This document shows positions 31,854 to 39,841 of a stretch of DNA of 64,000 nt, piece by piece (the first letter of the stretch is position 1; every line of letters begins with the position of its first letter). The notes below the pieces were generated by a model. The model did no database searches and was not told the DNA's origin. It was given only the letters and a program-made list of their open reading frames with translations. Source of the DNA: Hexactinellida sp. DTS-2022 (taxonomy: Eukaryota > Porifera > Hexactinellida). A program made the translations under genes and the position numbers. The stretch covers positions 2,294,001-2,358,000 of the forward strand of contig JAPNXP010000017.1 of NCBI GenBank assembly GCA_028753945.1, in the 5' to 3' direction.

Positions 31854-31859
31854 TTTATT
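31854..31859 (-). terminator. AATAAA overlapping the stop codon of copy 1
   Basis: On the minus strand the last codons read CGC CAA TAA AAT, so the TAA stop is part of AATAAA. The same arrangement occurs at 36061-36066 and 39841-39846. Whether it is the polyadenylation signal in use is inference. Confidence 0.5.
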
Positions 31860-33633
31860 GGCGATTCGTTGGACTTTTAGATGGGAAGGATCTGGTAGCG
31901 ATATAGCCAGCAGTAGTAGGACACCTGGGGCAAGTGGCACAAGTGGTAGTAGGACAAGTGGCAATAGGACAAGTGGCACAAGTGGCAGTAGGACAAGTGG
32001 CAATAGGACAAGTGGCAGAAGTGGCAGAAGTGGCAATAGGACAAGTGGCAGAAGTGGCAGTAGGACAAGTGGCAATAGGACAAGTGGCAGGAGTGGCACA
32101 ACTGGCACAACTAGGACAAGTGGCACAAGTGGTAGTAGGACAAGTGGGACAAGTGGCACAAGTGGCAGAAGTGGGACACCTCGGACAAGTGGCAGGATTG
32201 GTAGTGGCACAAGTGGCAGGAGTGGGTGTAGTGGCACTTAAGCTAAGCAGACCGCTGCTAATCTCCTGGCTGCTGACACAGGTGTTGAGACTGCTAAGGA
32301 ATATCTCCCCTTGGTGGGGACAGACACATGTGAATGTGTCGAGTGTGTCCTGACAGCTGGAGCCAGTGGGACAGCTGACAGACCTGTTGAAGCACTGGTA
32401 GGACAGATCCTGTGTACACTCTCTGTGGAGAGATGCATCTGTGGCTAGCTTGCCAAGGTGTTTTGGTGGAGAGGCACACTTAGCATTGTGTATACGTAAA
32501 CCGAAGTTATGATGAACCTTAGACATCCACTGAAGACAACAGTCACAATGCAAACGAATACCGGCGAGATTAATATATTTAAGACTAGGCAAATATTCAA
32601 ACATTCTACTGGAAAGAGAGGTTATGGAGGCATATGCAAGCTGTAATGATGTAAGAGATTCTAACCCTTTGAAAGCAGTGAAACATATGCTCTGTATAGG
32701 GTTGTTATATAAATTAAGATATTCCAAATTACTCAATCCTGTGAATGTACCACATTCCAGTTGTGCTATTCTGTTGTGATACAAAATCAGATACACCAGA
32801 TTCGTATAACTGGAGAATATACCAAAGTGTATTCGTGTAATGAGATTATTGATAAGGTAAAGAAGAGTCAATCCGTATAGAGAGGGAGTTCGAGTTAAAA
32901 ATGATATGTCAGTCAATTCACACCTCTCAAGAAATAAATCCCTTAACCTCACAAGAGGAGATAGTAAGGTCACAGGATTAGGAATATGGAATCGTTCTAT
33001 GTATAGAGTTGTGAGGGCAGTTAAACCTGTAAACGATTGGTCAGTTGTGTTCACATACTGGTTATGGTTAGGTGATAAGTAAAGGAATTTAAGCCCAGTT
33101 AATCCGCTAACATGACCTCCTCCTAGGATACGAGGAGTAGTAGATGGAATGTTAAATCCGTATATATCCAGATAAGTTAGGAATCTGTTGGCGTGGGAAA
33201 AATAAGGAAAGTATTCAAAGAAAACAGAACTCATGTACAAGTATTTGAGATTCGGTAGTAAGAAGAACATGCCTGGGTTTATTTGAATATTTCCATTATG
33301 TAGTTCCAAACTAGTTAGTTCCGTGTGGAATCTAAATGTACTTACTTTCAACTGATTATTGATGTAGTTATCGATACGCAAACTATTTACTCGTGTTTGT
33401 AAATCTAACATTAAAGTTAACTTATCAAAGTTCCCCAGTGTCTGTATTTCTGTAACTCTGCTACTTAAATATATTTCACAGCCTGAACTAGTTCCATCAT
33501 CCCTTAGGTAGCAGGTGGGGTGGGCTAATCCCCTCTGAGACGTGTCACACTCTACCCCACACCCGGAGTCCCCTGTCTCCCAACAGACACACAGTACCAC
33601 TGCTAGCAGGAGTATCTCTATACGGAATAGCAT
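31855..33633 (-). CDS. Secreted LRR-EGF protein with Thr/Cys/Pro tail (minus cluster, copy 1)
   Basis: Intronless 592-residue protein. Residues 1-22 form a hydrophobic signal peptide. Residues 24-52 are a cysteine-rich N-cap. About ten leucine-rich repeats follow (roughly 70-359), then an LRRCT cap starting HCDCCLQW (about 361-413) and a six-cysteine EGF-like module (414-452). Residues 470-573 are a low-complexity tail of ATCPTCP-like units, followed by a conserved end finishing SPTNRQ. No transmembrane helix or GPI signal is visible, so secretion is likely. The LRR, LRRCT and EGF assignments come from visible spacing of leucines and cysteines. Function is not known; extracellular recognition, adhesion or matrix roles fit the family. 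Its tail is much longer than in the two sister genes. The stop codon lies inside an AATAAA motif. Confidence 0.88.
   Translation of the reverse strand: MLFRIEILLLAVVLCVCWETGDSGCGVECDTSQRGLAHPTCYLRDDGTSSGCEIYLSSRVTEIQTLGNFDKLTLMLDLQTRVNSLRIDNYINNQLKVSTFRFHTELTSLELHNGNIQINPGMFFLLPNLKYLYMSSVFFEYFPYFSHANRFLTYLDIYGFNIPSTTPRILGGGHVSGLTGLKFLYLSPNHNQYVNTTDQSFTGLTALTTLYIERFHIPNPVTLLSPLVRLRDLFLERCELTDISFLTRTPSLYGLTLLYLINNLITRIHFGIFSSYTNLVYLILYHNRIAQLECGTFTGLSNLEYLNLYNNPIQSICFTAFKGLESLTSLQLAYASITSLSSRMFEYLPSLKYINLAGIRLHCDCCLQWMSKVHHNFGLRIHNAKCASPPKHLGKLATDASLHRECTQDLSYQCFNRSVSCPTGSSCQDTLDTFTCVCPHQGEIFLSSLNTCVSSQEISSGLLSLSATTPTPATCATTNPATCPRCPTSATCATCPTCPTTTCATCPSCASCATPATCPIATCPTATSATCPIATSATSATCPIATCPTATCATCPIATCPTTTCATCPRCPTTAGYIATRSFPSKSPTNRQ
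31915..32226 (-). repeat. Coding minisatellite for the Thr/Cys/Pro tail of copy 1
   Basis: Tandem short units of the GGACAAGTGGCA type on the plus strand encode ATCPT/CPTC-like peptides on the minus strand. The equivalent tract is only ~165-190 bp in the two sister genes. Open frames on the other strand here are by-products of the repeat. Confidence 0.85.
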
Positions 33634-33865
33634 TGCAATAATAATGGTGTATAGGCCTAGTCGCTATATGTACTAGCAGCTAGTCTGTACTCAGTTATAT
33701 GATACCTCAGTTCCTATTCATAGTTCCAGTTACATAACTGCACATGGTACCAAGGATTTATGCCACTTGTTATATATATACCACGTGTGCCACTTGCTAT
33801 ATATATACCACGTGTGCCACTTGTTATATACAAGGAATTATCCTGGAGCGCGAGACGCTCCTTTT
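33634..33865 (-). promoter_or_regulatory. Conserved upstream block of LRR copy 1
   Basis: Shared with the other two minus genes. It contains a TATA-like GAGGTATCATATAAC (33694-33708, 61 bp upstream of the ATG), a block around GGTACCATGTGCAG, and a GC-rich hairpin with arms GGAGCG and CGCTCC at 33845-33861. Promoter function is inferred from conservation and position. Confidence 0.5.
33764..33835. repeat. Short tandem repeat TGCCACTTGTTATATA
   Basis: About three copies of a ~28-bp unit (TGCCACTTG(T/C)TATATATATACCACGTG) lie between the promoter and the GC hairpin of copy 1. Copies 2 and 3 have fewer units. Confidence 0.75.
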
Positions 33866-34670
33866 GGAGCATGATTTAGGAAAAAATAATTAAGACACTT
33901 TTCTGGACTTTTCTGCCTTTTTCTATTGACTGGTCTACGCATGAATAATTATATATTTCGGTGCAGTGCGGATACTATTAAAGTGTCTATATTAAATAAA
34001 TGCATATTCCACAATTTGATATCTTTCACACAGTTAGATTACTTTTAAATGATTTATTTGGTATCGAAAAATTCCTACATACCACACTTAACATCGTTCA
34101 CCTAGCACCTTTGGTGTATTAGTAAACATATCATATACTTGTATTAGTGTGATCAGTGTGATCAGTGTGATCAGTGGTTAATCCACTAACCTTAGTTTAA
34201 CATTAGGGACCCACTCTCAAAAGTCCTAATTTTACAATCGGTGCACTAAAAGTGTAGAATCTCTTTAGAAAATCTGTCTCTTGCTTATAGAAGCTAACCA
34301 TAAATGGGCCCGCAGTGGGACCATATATGGTCCCTTTTCCGGGGTGGAAAAAACGGTTTTTTCCATGGGGTTTTTTCCGGAGTGGTCTTTTCTGGCAAAC
34401 ATTAATTAGGGCCCCTTCTCCCTTCAACTAATATAAGTTATGACGAGCAGATTTATGGGGCCCAGAACCCAAGCAGCCTACTTAGCCTATTGGTTATCCG
34501 GCCCTGGTATCAGCCGTGTTGAGCAGCATAGCCCCTAAGCAGCTCTATAGGGAATGGGACCATACGAGACGAGGCCCCATTATACAATTATACGAGACGG
34601 TCTCATCTGCCTCCAGCACGTGGTTAACAGCTTCCAGAACTCGGACCGGCTGTAGCCTTGCCTATGTATA
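33866..34670. other. Non-coding spacer with palindromes, no gene seen
   Basis: Contains three tandem copies of AGTGTGATC (34145-34175), a perfect 18-bp palindrome GGGACCATATATGGTCCC (34317-34334), a 19-bp near-palindrome GGAAAAAACGGTTTTTTCC just after it, and a segment at 34501-34552 that is the reverse complement of 38066-38117. These look like remnants of small inverted-repeat elements. The 74-codon minus-strand frame here has no recognisable features. Confidence 0.5.
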
Positions 34671-34828
34671 TGTAGCCTATGCCTATGCCTATGCCTATGC
34701 CTATGCCTATGCCTATGCCTATGCCTATGCCTATGCCTATGCCTATGTATATGTAGCCTATGCCTATGCCTATGCCTATGCCTATGCCTATGCCTATGCC
34801 TATGCCTATGCCTATGCCTATGCCTATG
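34671..34828. repeat. (GCCTAT)n microsatellite
   Basis: Two runs of roughly a dozen GCCTAT units each, separated by a short GTATATGTA interruption. The same hexamer borders both satellite blocks at 31198 and 39082. Confidence 0.97.
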
Positions 34829-34997
34829 TATTGAGAACTCAAGTATATCGGACAATATCTGGACACCAACGTACACGGCTCCCTACCGCTCTCCCTTTAT
34901 TTAGAGAAATAAAGAAGCATCGTACTCGTACTTTGACGAATAATAGCCTCCAACAATGTCATGATCAATAATTTTATATTAATCATTTCTAACTATA

Positions 34998-35408
34998 CCC
35001 GCGTATCGGGCACTTCCGTCCAAGGGGACAGAGCCCCGATATGCGGGATTCTAAGATAACTCCAATATATTTGGTGAAGATAATTAAGTTAGCACATACA
35101 CAACAAAACATACACAGATAGTCAAAACCTAGAGTTAAGGCTGATATTTAAGCAGCACTACACATTACAATTTCACATTAACTACTTCATCTACCTACAC
35201 TAAGGAGTCACACCGTTCTGATATTCACGGAATATTTTTCAATTACAAATAATACTAAGCAGCTCAAACGTAAAAGCAGTTACTAAAGAGAAAAAAAAGT
35301 CCAATGTGGAGTGCCCCGATAAGTGAATTGCGCCCCGATACGCGGGGTTATTTTAAAGGGAAAAGAGCAAATTCCCAATCTACTGCCTCGATATGCGGGG
35401 TTCTACTG
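34998..35408. mobile_element. Small DNA-transposon-like insertion (pogo/Tigger-style ends)
   Basis: The sister units read CTAACTATACTATAAATTG (unit 1) and CTAACTATTCTATAAATTG (unit 3) without interruption. Here about 410 bp intervenes between AACTATA and TATCTATAAATT, as expected for a TA-target insertion. The left end starts CCCGCGTATCGGGC; the right end, read inward, is CAGTAGAACCCCGCATATC. Further copies of the CCCCGATATGCGGG motif occur inside. No transposase is present, so it is non-autonomous. Confidence 0.7.
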
Positions 35409-36060
35409 TATCTATAAATTGTGATTCGTTACACTTTAAGGGAAAGTGGCATGAGTGTAATAATTAAGTGATTCGGTATTTGTTTATGAAAAACCCTATT
35501 ATCAGTCCCTAAGTTAACACATGTAAAATGAGAGAGATTTAATACAAACAACAAAAGTAACTTGCTTATGTTAAACACAGTGAATACAAAATAACCTAAC
35601 AAAATATTAACATCACGTTTAGGTGTTCCTTATGGAGTTTTATGCAATGTTACACAACAGTACTGTGTATTACATTGGGGACTGGGAAATGTTACCTATT
35701 ACGAAGTTGCATTATTTATCCCCTAATTAGTAATACAAAAAAATGAAAGATTTAATACAACAACAACAACAACAACAACAACAATATCAACAAAGGTTAC
35801 GTATGCTAAACACAGATCGTTCATAGGAAATAACTAACAAAATATTTTTATAAGATTGCTTGCAAACAAGTCCAATAATTTCTGATGTAAACAAATATTA
35901 TATTCACCAACAACAATAAATAAACCAATAAACAAATATATAATAAACCAATAAACAACGATTAAATAAAAAGTATTTACAAACAACAAATATAATAAAG
36001 CAGTGCTACTAGTTAGCAGGATAGAAGTAAACACCTAAATAAACAAAGAAACAAACATAT
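35409..36060. other. Duplicated 3' flank of LRR copy 2, no gene seen
   Basis: Matches the flank of copy 1 with an extra ~150 bp around 35590-35715 that is absent there. Contains (CAA)n at about 35759-35785 and AACAAATA-rich DNA. Confidence 0.65.
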
Positions 36061-36061
36061 T

Positions 36062-37684
36062 TTATTGGCGATTCGTTGGACTTTTAGATGGGAAGGATCT
36101 GGTAGCGATATAGCCAGCAGTAGTAGGACAAGTGGCAGTAGTGGCAGTAGGACAATTGGGACAAGTGGCAGTAGTGGGACAAGTGGCACAAGTGGGACAA
36201 GTGGCAGGAGTGGCAGTAGGACAAGTGGGACAAGTGGCAGTAGTGGGACAAGTGGCACAAGTGGGACAAGTGGCAGGAGTGGGTGTAGTGGCACTTAAGC
36301 TTACCAGAGCGCTGCTAATCTCCTGGCTGCTGACACAGGTGTTGAGACTGCTGAGGAATATCTCCCCTTGGTGGGGACAGACACATGTGAATGTGTCGAG
36401 TGTGTCCTGACAGCTGGAGCCAGTGGGACAGCTGACAGACCTGTTGAAGCATTGATACGACAGATCCTGTGGGCACTCTCTGTAGAGAGATGCGTCTGTA
36501 GCTCGCTTGTTAAGGTGTTTTGGTGGAGAGGCACACTTAGCATTGTCTATGTATAAACCGAAGCTGTGATAAACCCTATACATCCACTGGAGACAACAGT
36601 CACAATGCAAAGGAGTACCGGAGAGCCAAATAGATAGAAGATTAGACAAATACTCAAACATTCTACTGGAAAGAGAGGTTAGGGAGGTAGATTCAAGGTG
36701 TAACCAAAGAAGAGATTCTAACCCTTTGAGAGCAGTGAAACATATACTCTGTATAGGATTGTTATATAAGTTGAGATATTGCAAATTGTTCAATCCCGTG
36801 AATGCACCACATTCCAATTGTGCTATTCTGTTGTGATACAAATACAATGTAACCAGATTTGTATAACTGGAGAATATACCAGGATGTATTCGTGTAATGG
36901 GATTATAGGCAAACCTAAGATAAGTCAATCCGTATAGAAAGGGAGTTCGAGTTAAAAATGATACCTCAGTCAATTTACAATTCTCAAGCAATAATTTCCT
37001 TAACCTCACAAGAGGAGATAGAGTGGTTACAGGATTAGGAAAATGGAAGCGAACTATGTATAGAGATGTGAGTGCAGTTAAACCTGTGAACGATTGGTCA
37101 GTTGTGTTCATATAGTGGTCAGGTAATAAGTAAAGGAATTTAAGCCCAGTTAATCCGCTGACATGACCTCTTGCTAGGATACGAGGAGTAGAAGATGGAA
37201 AGCCAAATCCTGAAATATACAGATAAGTTAGGAATCTATTAGTGTGCGCAAAATAAGGAAAATATTCAAAGAAAACAATACTCATTCGCAAATATTTGAG
37301 ATTCGGGAGTAAGAAGAACATGCCTGGGGTTATTTGAAGATTTCTATAATATAGCCTCAAACTAGTTAATTCCCAGTGGAATCTGAATGTACCTACTTTA
37401 AACTGATTATTGTTAACATTATTGATATACAAACTATTTACTCGTGTTTGCAAATCTAACATTAAAGTTAACTTATCAAAGTTCCCCAGTGTCTGTATTC
37501 CTGAATCTGTGCTAAGTTGAGATATTCTGCATTCAGCACTAGTTCCATCATCCCTTAGGTAGCAGGTGGGGAGGGCTAATCCCCTCTGAGACGTGTCACA
37601 CTCTACCCCACACCCTGTGTCCCCTGTCTCCCAACAGACACACAGTACCACTGCTAGCAGGAGTATCTCTCTACGGAATAGCAT
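36062..37684 (-). CDS. Secreted LRR-EGF protein with Thr/Cys/Pro tail (minus cluster, copy 2)
   Basis: Intronless, 540 residues. Architecture as copy 1: signal peptide (1-22), cysteine N-cap, LRRs to about 358, LRRCT beginning HCDCCLQW (about 360-412), EGF-like module (412-450), tail (468-522) of ATCPTCATCPT-type repeats, and the conserved SPTNRQ end. The first 40 residues and the EGF module are almost identical to copy 1, while the LRR faces differ at scattered positions. The tail is about half as long as in copy 1 and has a clear internal duplication. Predicted secreted, function unknown. The block was duplicated together with its flanks: its ATG is 4051 bp from that of copy 1. Confidence 0.88.
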   Translation of the reverse strand: MLFRREILLLAVVLCVCWETGDTGCGVECDTSQRGLALPTCYLRDDGTSAECRISQLSTDSGIQTLGNFDKLTLMLDLQTRVNSLYINNVNNNQFKVGTFRFHWELTSLRLYYRNLQITPGMFFLLPNLKYLRMSIVFFEYFPYFAHTNRFLTYLYISGFGFPSSTPRILARGHVSGLTGLKFLYLLPDHYMNTTDQSFTGLTALTSLYIVRFHFPNPVTTLSPLVRLRKLLLENCKLTEVSFLTRTPFLYGLTYLRFAYNPITRIHPGIFSSYTNLVTLYLYHNRIAQLECGAFTGLNNLQYLNLYNNPIQSICFTALKGLESLLWLHLESTSLTSLSSRMFEYLSNLLSIWLSGTPLHCDCCLQWMYRVYHSFGLYIDNAKCASPPKHLNKRATDASLYRECPQDLSYQCFNRSVSCPTGSSCQDTLDTFTCVCPHQGEIFLSSLNTCVSSQEISSALVSLSATTPTPATCPTCATCPTTATCPTCPTATPATCPTCATCPTTATCPNCPTATTATCPTTAGYIATRSFPSKSPTNRQ

Positions 37685-37860
37685 TGCAATAATGCTGCTA
37701 TTTAGGCCTATACGCTATATGTATAGTGCCACTGTTATATGATACCTCAGTTCCTATTCATAGTTCCAGTTACACAACTGCACATGGTACCAAGGATTTA
37801 TGCCACTTGTGCCACTTGTTATATCCAAGGAATTTTCCAGGAGCGCGAGACGCTCCTTTG
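37685..37860 (-). promoter_or_regulatory. Conserved upstream block of LRR copy 2
   Basis: TATA-like GAGGTATCATATAAC at 37734-37748 (50 bp upstream of the ATG) and the GGAGCG/CGCTCC hairpin at 37840-37856, in the same order as in copies 1 and 3. Function inferred. Confidence 0.5.
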
Positions 37861-38245
37861 GAGCATGATTATAGGAAAACTTAATTAGCACGTCGAAAAT
37901 TAGGAATCTTCTCCTATACCGTATCAGTAATTTGTGATTTAGGCGTATGGAAATTGGATCAGACCAGGAGCGTATTTACAAATGGCTGTATAATACACTA
38001 AGTAGAACGGACGGTAAAAACCTCTGCCGTCCCCATTATACAATTCTACGAGACGCGTCCCATTGCCTATAGAGCTGCTTAGGCGCTCAGCTGCTCAACA
38101 CGGCTGATGTAGGCCGGTCTCTGCCTCCAGCCTATGCCGTGGTTAACAGCTTTCCAGCTTCCAGCTGTAGCCTTCTCCTAGCCTATGATTAGCCTATGAG
38201 GTATAACCTCATCCCACATTCCATATAAACTTCCTAGCAACCAAA
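37861..38245. other. Spacer, no gene seen
   Basis: Non-coding. It includes 38066-38117, an inverted copy of 34501-34552, and a short GCCTATG-containing stretch near 38170-38200 that appears to be the left half of the hexamer tract split by the satellite island. Confidence 0.6.
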
Positions 38246-39081
38246 TACAGTAGAACCTCGTTTGTAGGACAAATTTCGAGTTTCGAATCCCTACGAACGT
38301 CTTCTGTATATAATGTGCTATATATTGTACTCAAAATGCGTACAATGGTAGAAAGTGGATATATAAATTGCGAATACTAACGAGGTTCTCCTTTGTAGAA
38401 TGTCCTAGATATAGAAAGTATGAATGTTTCATTATGTTATTGGTTGATATAATGAATTTGAATCCCAAAGAAGGTCTACTGTATACAATGTGCTATATAT
38501 TGTACTCAAATGCGTACAATGTTATAAAGTGGATATATAAATAGCAAATACTAACGAGGTTCTCCATTGTATAATGTCCTAGATATAGAAAGTATTAATG
38601 TTTCATTATGTTATTGGTTGATATAATTAATTTCGAATCCCAAAGAAGGTCTACTATATATAATGTGCTATATATTGTACTGAAAATGCGTACAATGTTG
38701 TAGAGTGGATATATAAAGTGCGAATATTAACGAGGTTCTCCTTTGTAGAATGTCCTAGATATAGCAAGTATGAATGTTTCATTATGTTATTGGTTGATAT
38801 AATGAATTTCAAATCCCAACGAAGGTCTACTGTATATAATGGGCTATATATTGTACGCAAAATGCGTGCAATGTTATAAAGTGGATATATAAAGTGCGAA
38901 TATTAACGAGGTTCTCCTTTGTAGAATGTCCTAGATATAGAAAGTATGAATGTTTCATTGTGTTATTGGTTGATATAATGAATTTCAAATCCCAACGAAG
39001 GTCTACTGTATATAATGGGCTATATATTGTACGCAAAATGCGTACAATGTTATAAAGTGGATATATAAATAGCGAATAATA
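38246..39081. repeat. Satellite island, about 4.6 monomers, with a MITE-like left edge
   Basis: Monomers of the same family as the large array start at 38378, 38552, 38728 and 38904. Copies are more diverged. The left edge (38246-38308) is an imperfect palindrome: it begins TACAGTAGAACCTCGTTTG and ends CCTACGAACGTCTTCTGTA, then continues straight into satellite sequence. Confidence 0.95.
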
Positions 39082-39202
39082 AATGCCTATGCATATGCCT
39101 ATGTGCCCCCAGTGAGAACTCAAGTATAATATATTTAGTACATCAATGTTATATGACTGTTGAGTGAAACGTATTTTAACTGAAGATTACTTGAAATTCC
39201 AA

Positions 39203-39297
39203 ATGGGTCATGGGTCATGGGTCACGGAGCCGTGACCCATGACCCATCTGACCCATCGATTTAGGTGACCCATCTGACCCATGACCCATCGACCCAT
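39203..39297. repeat. (GGGTCAT)n heptamer repeat with perfect 18-bp palindrome
   Basis: ATGGGTC units on the left are mirrored by GACCCAT units on the right. The core 39210-39247 has 18-bp arms (ending in CACGG and starting with CCGTG) around a 2-nt AG loop. It is absent from the other two LRR units. Confidence 0.9.
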
Positions 39298-39840
39298 GGT
39301 CCACTCTGACCTGGACACCAACGTACACGGCTCCCTACCGCTCTCCCCTTTATTTTAGAGAAATAAAGAAGCACACAATCGTACTTTGACGAATAATTGC
39401 TAGCCTCCAACAATGTCATGATCAATAATTAAATATTAATTATTATTATTTCTAACTATTCTATAAATTGTAATTCGTTACCCTTTAAGGGAAAGTGGCA
39501 TGAGTGTCACAATTAAGTAAGTCTGTATTTGTTTATGAAAAACCCTATTATTAGTCCCTAGTTAACACATGTAAAATGAAAGATTTAATACAACAACAAC
39601 AACAATATCAACAAAAGTTCCGTATGTTAAACACAGATCGTTCATATAATAACTAACAAAATATTTTTAGAAGATTGCTTGCAAACAAGTCCATTAGTTC
39701 CTGATGTAAACAAATATTATATTCACCAACAACAATAAACAAATATTAAATAAACAATACAAACAACAAATAGAATAATGCAGGTGCTACTAGTTAGCAG
39801 GATAGAAGTAAACACCTAATAAACAAATAAACAAACATAT
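39298..39840. other. Duplicated 3' flank of LRR copy 3, no gene seen
   Basis: Same block as at 31223 and 34870, with (CAA)n at about 39590-39612 and AACAAATA repeats. No coding signal. Confidence 0.65.
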
Positions 39841-39841
39841 T

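Noticed and set aside
31858..32241. Plus-strand Ser/Gly/Thr- and Val/Gln-repeat frames opposite the LRR tail (also 36065-36298, 39845-40078)
   Set aside because: By-products of the coding minisatellite; the minus frame has signal peptide, LRRs and EGF module and is the real gene.
34516..34971. Ala-Tyr or His-Arg dipeptide-repeat protein
   Set aside because: Pure translation of the (GCCTAT)n microsatellite, open on both strands; no gene features.
38654..39123. Minus-strand open frames in the satellite island
   Set aside because: Same satellite-derived peptides as in the large array.
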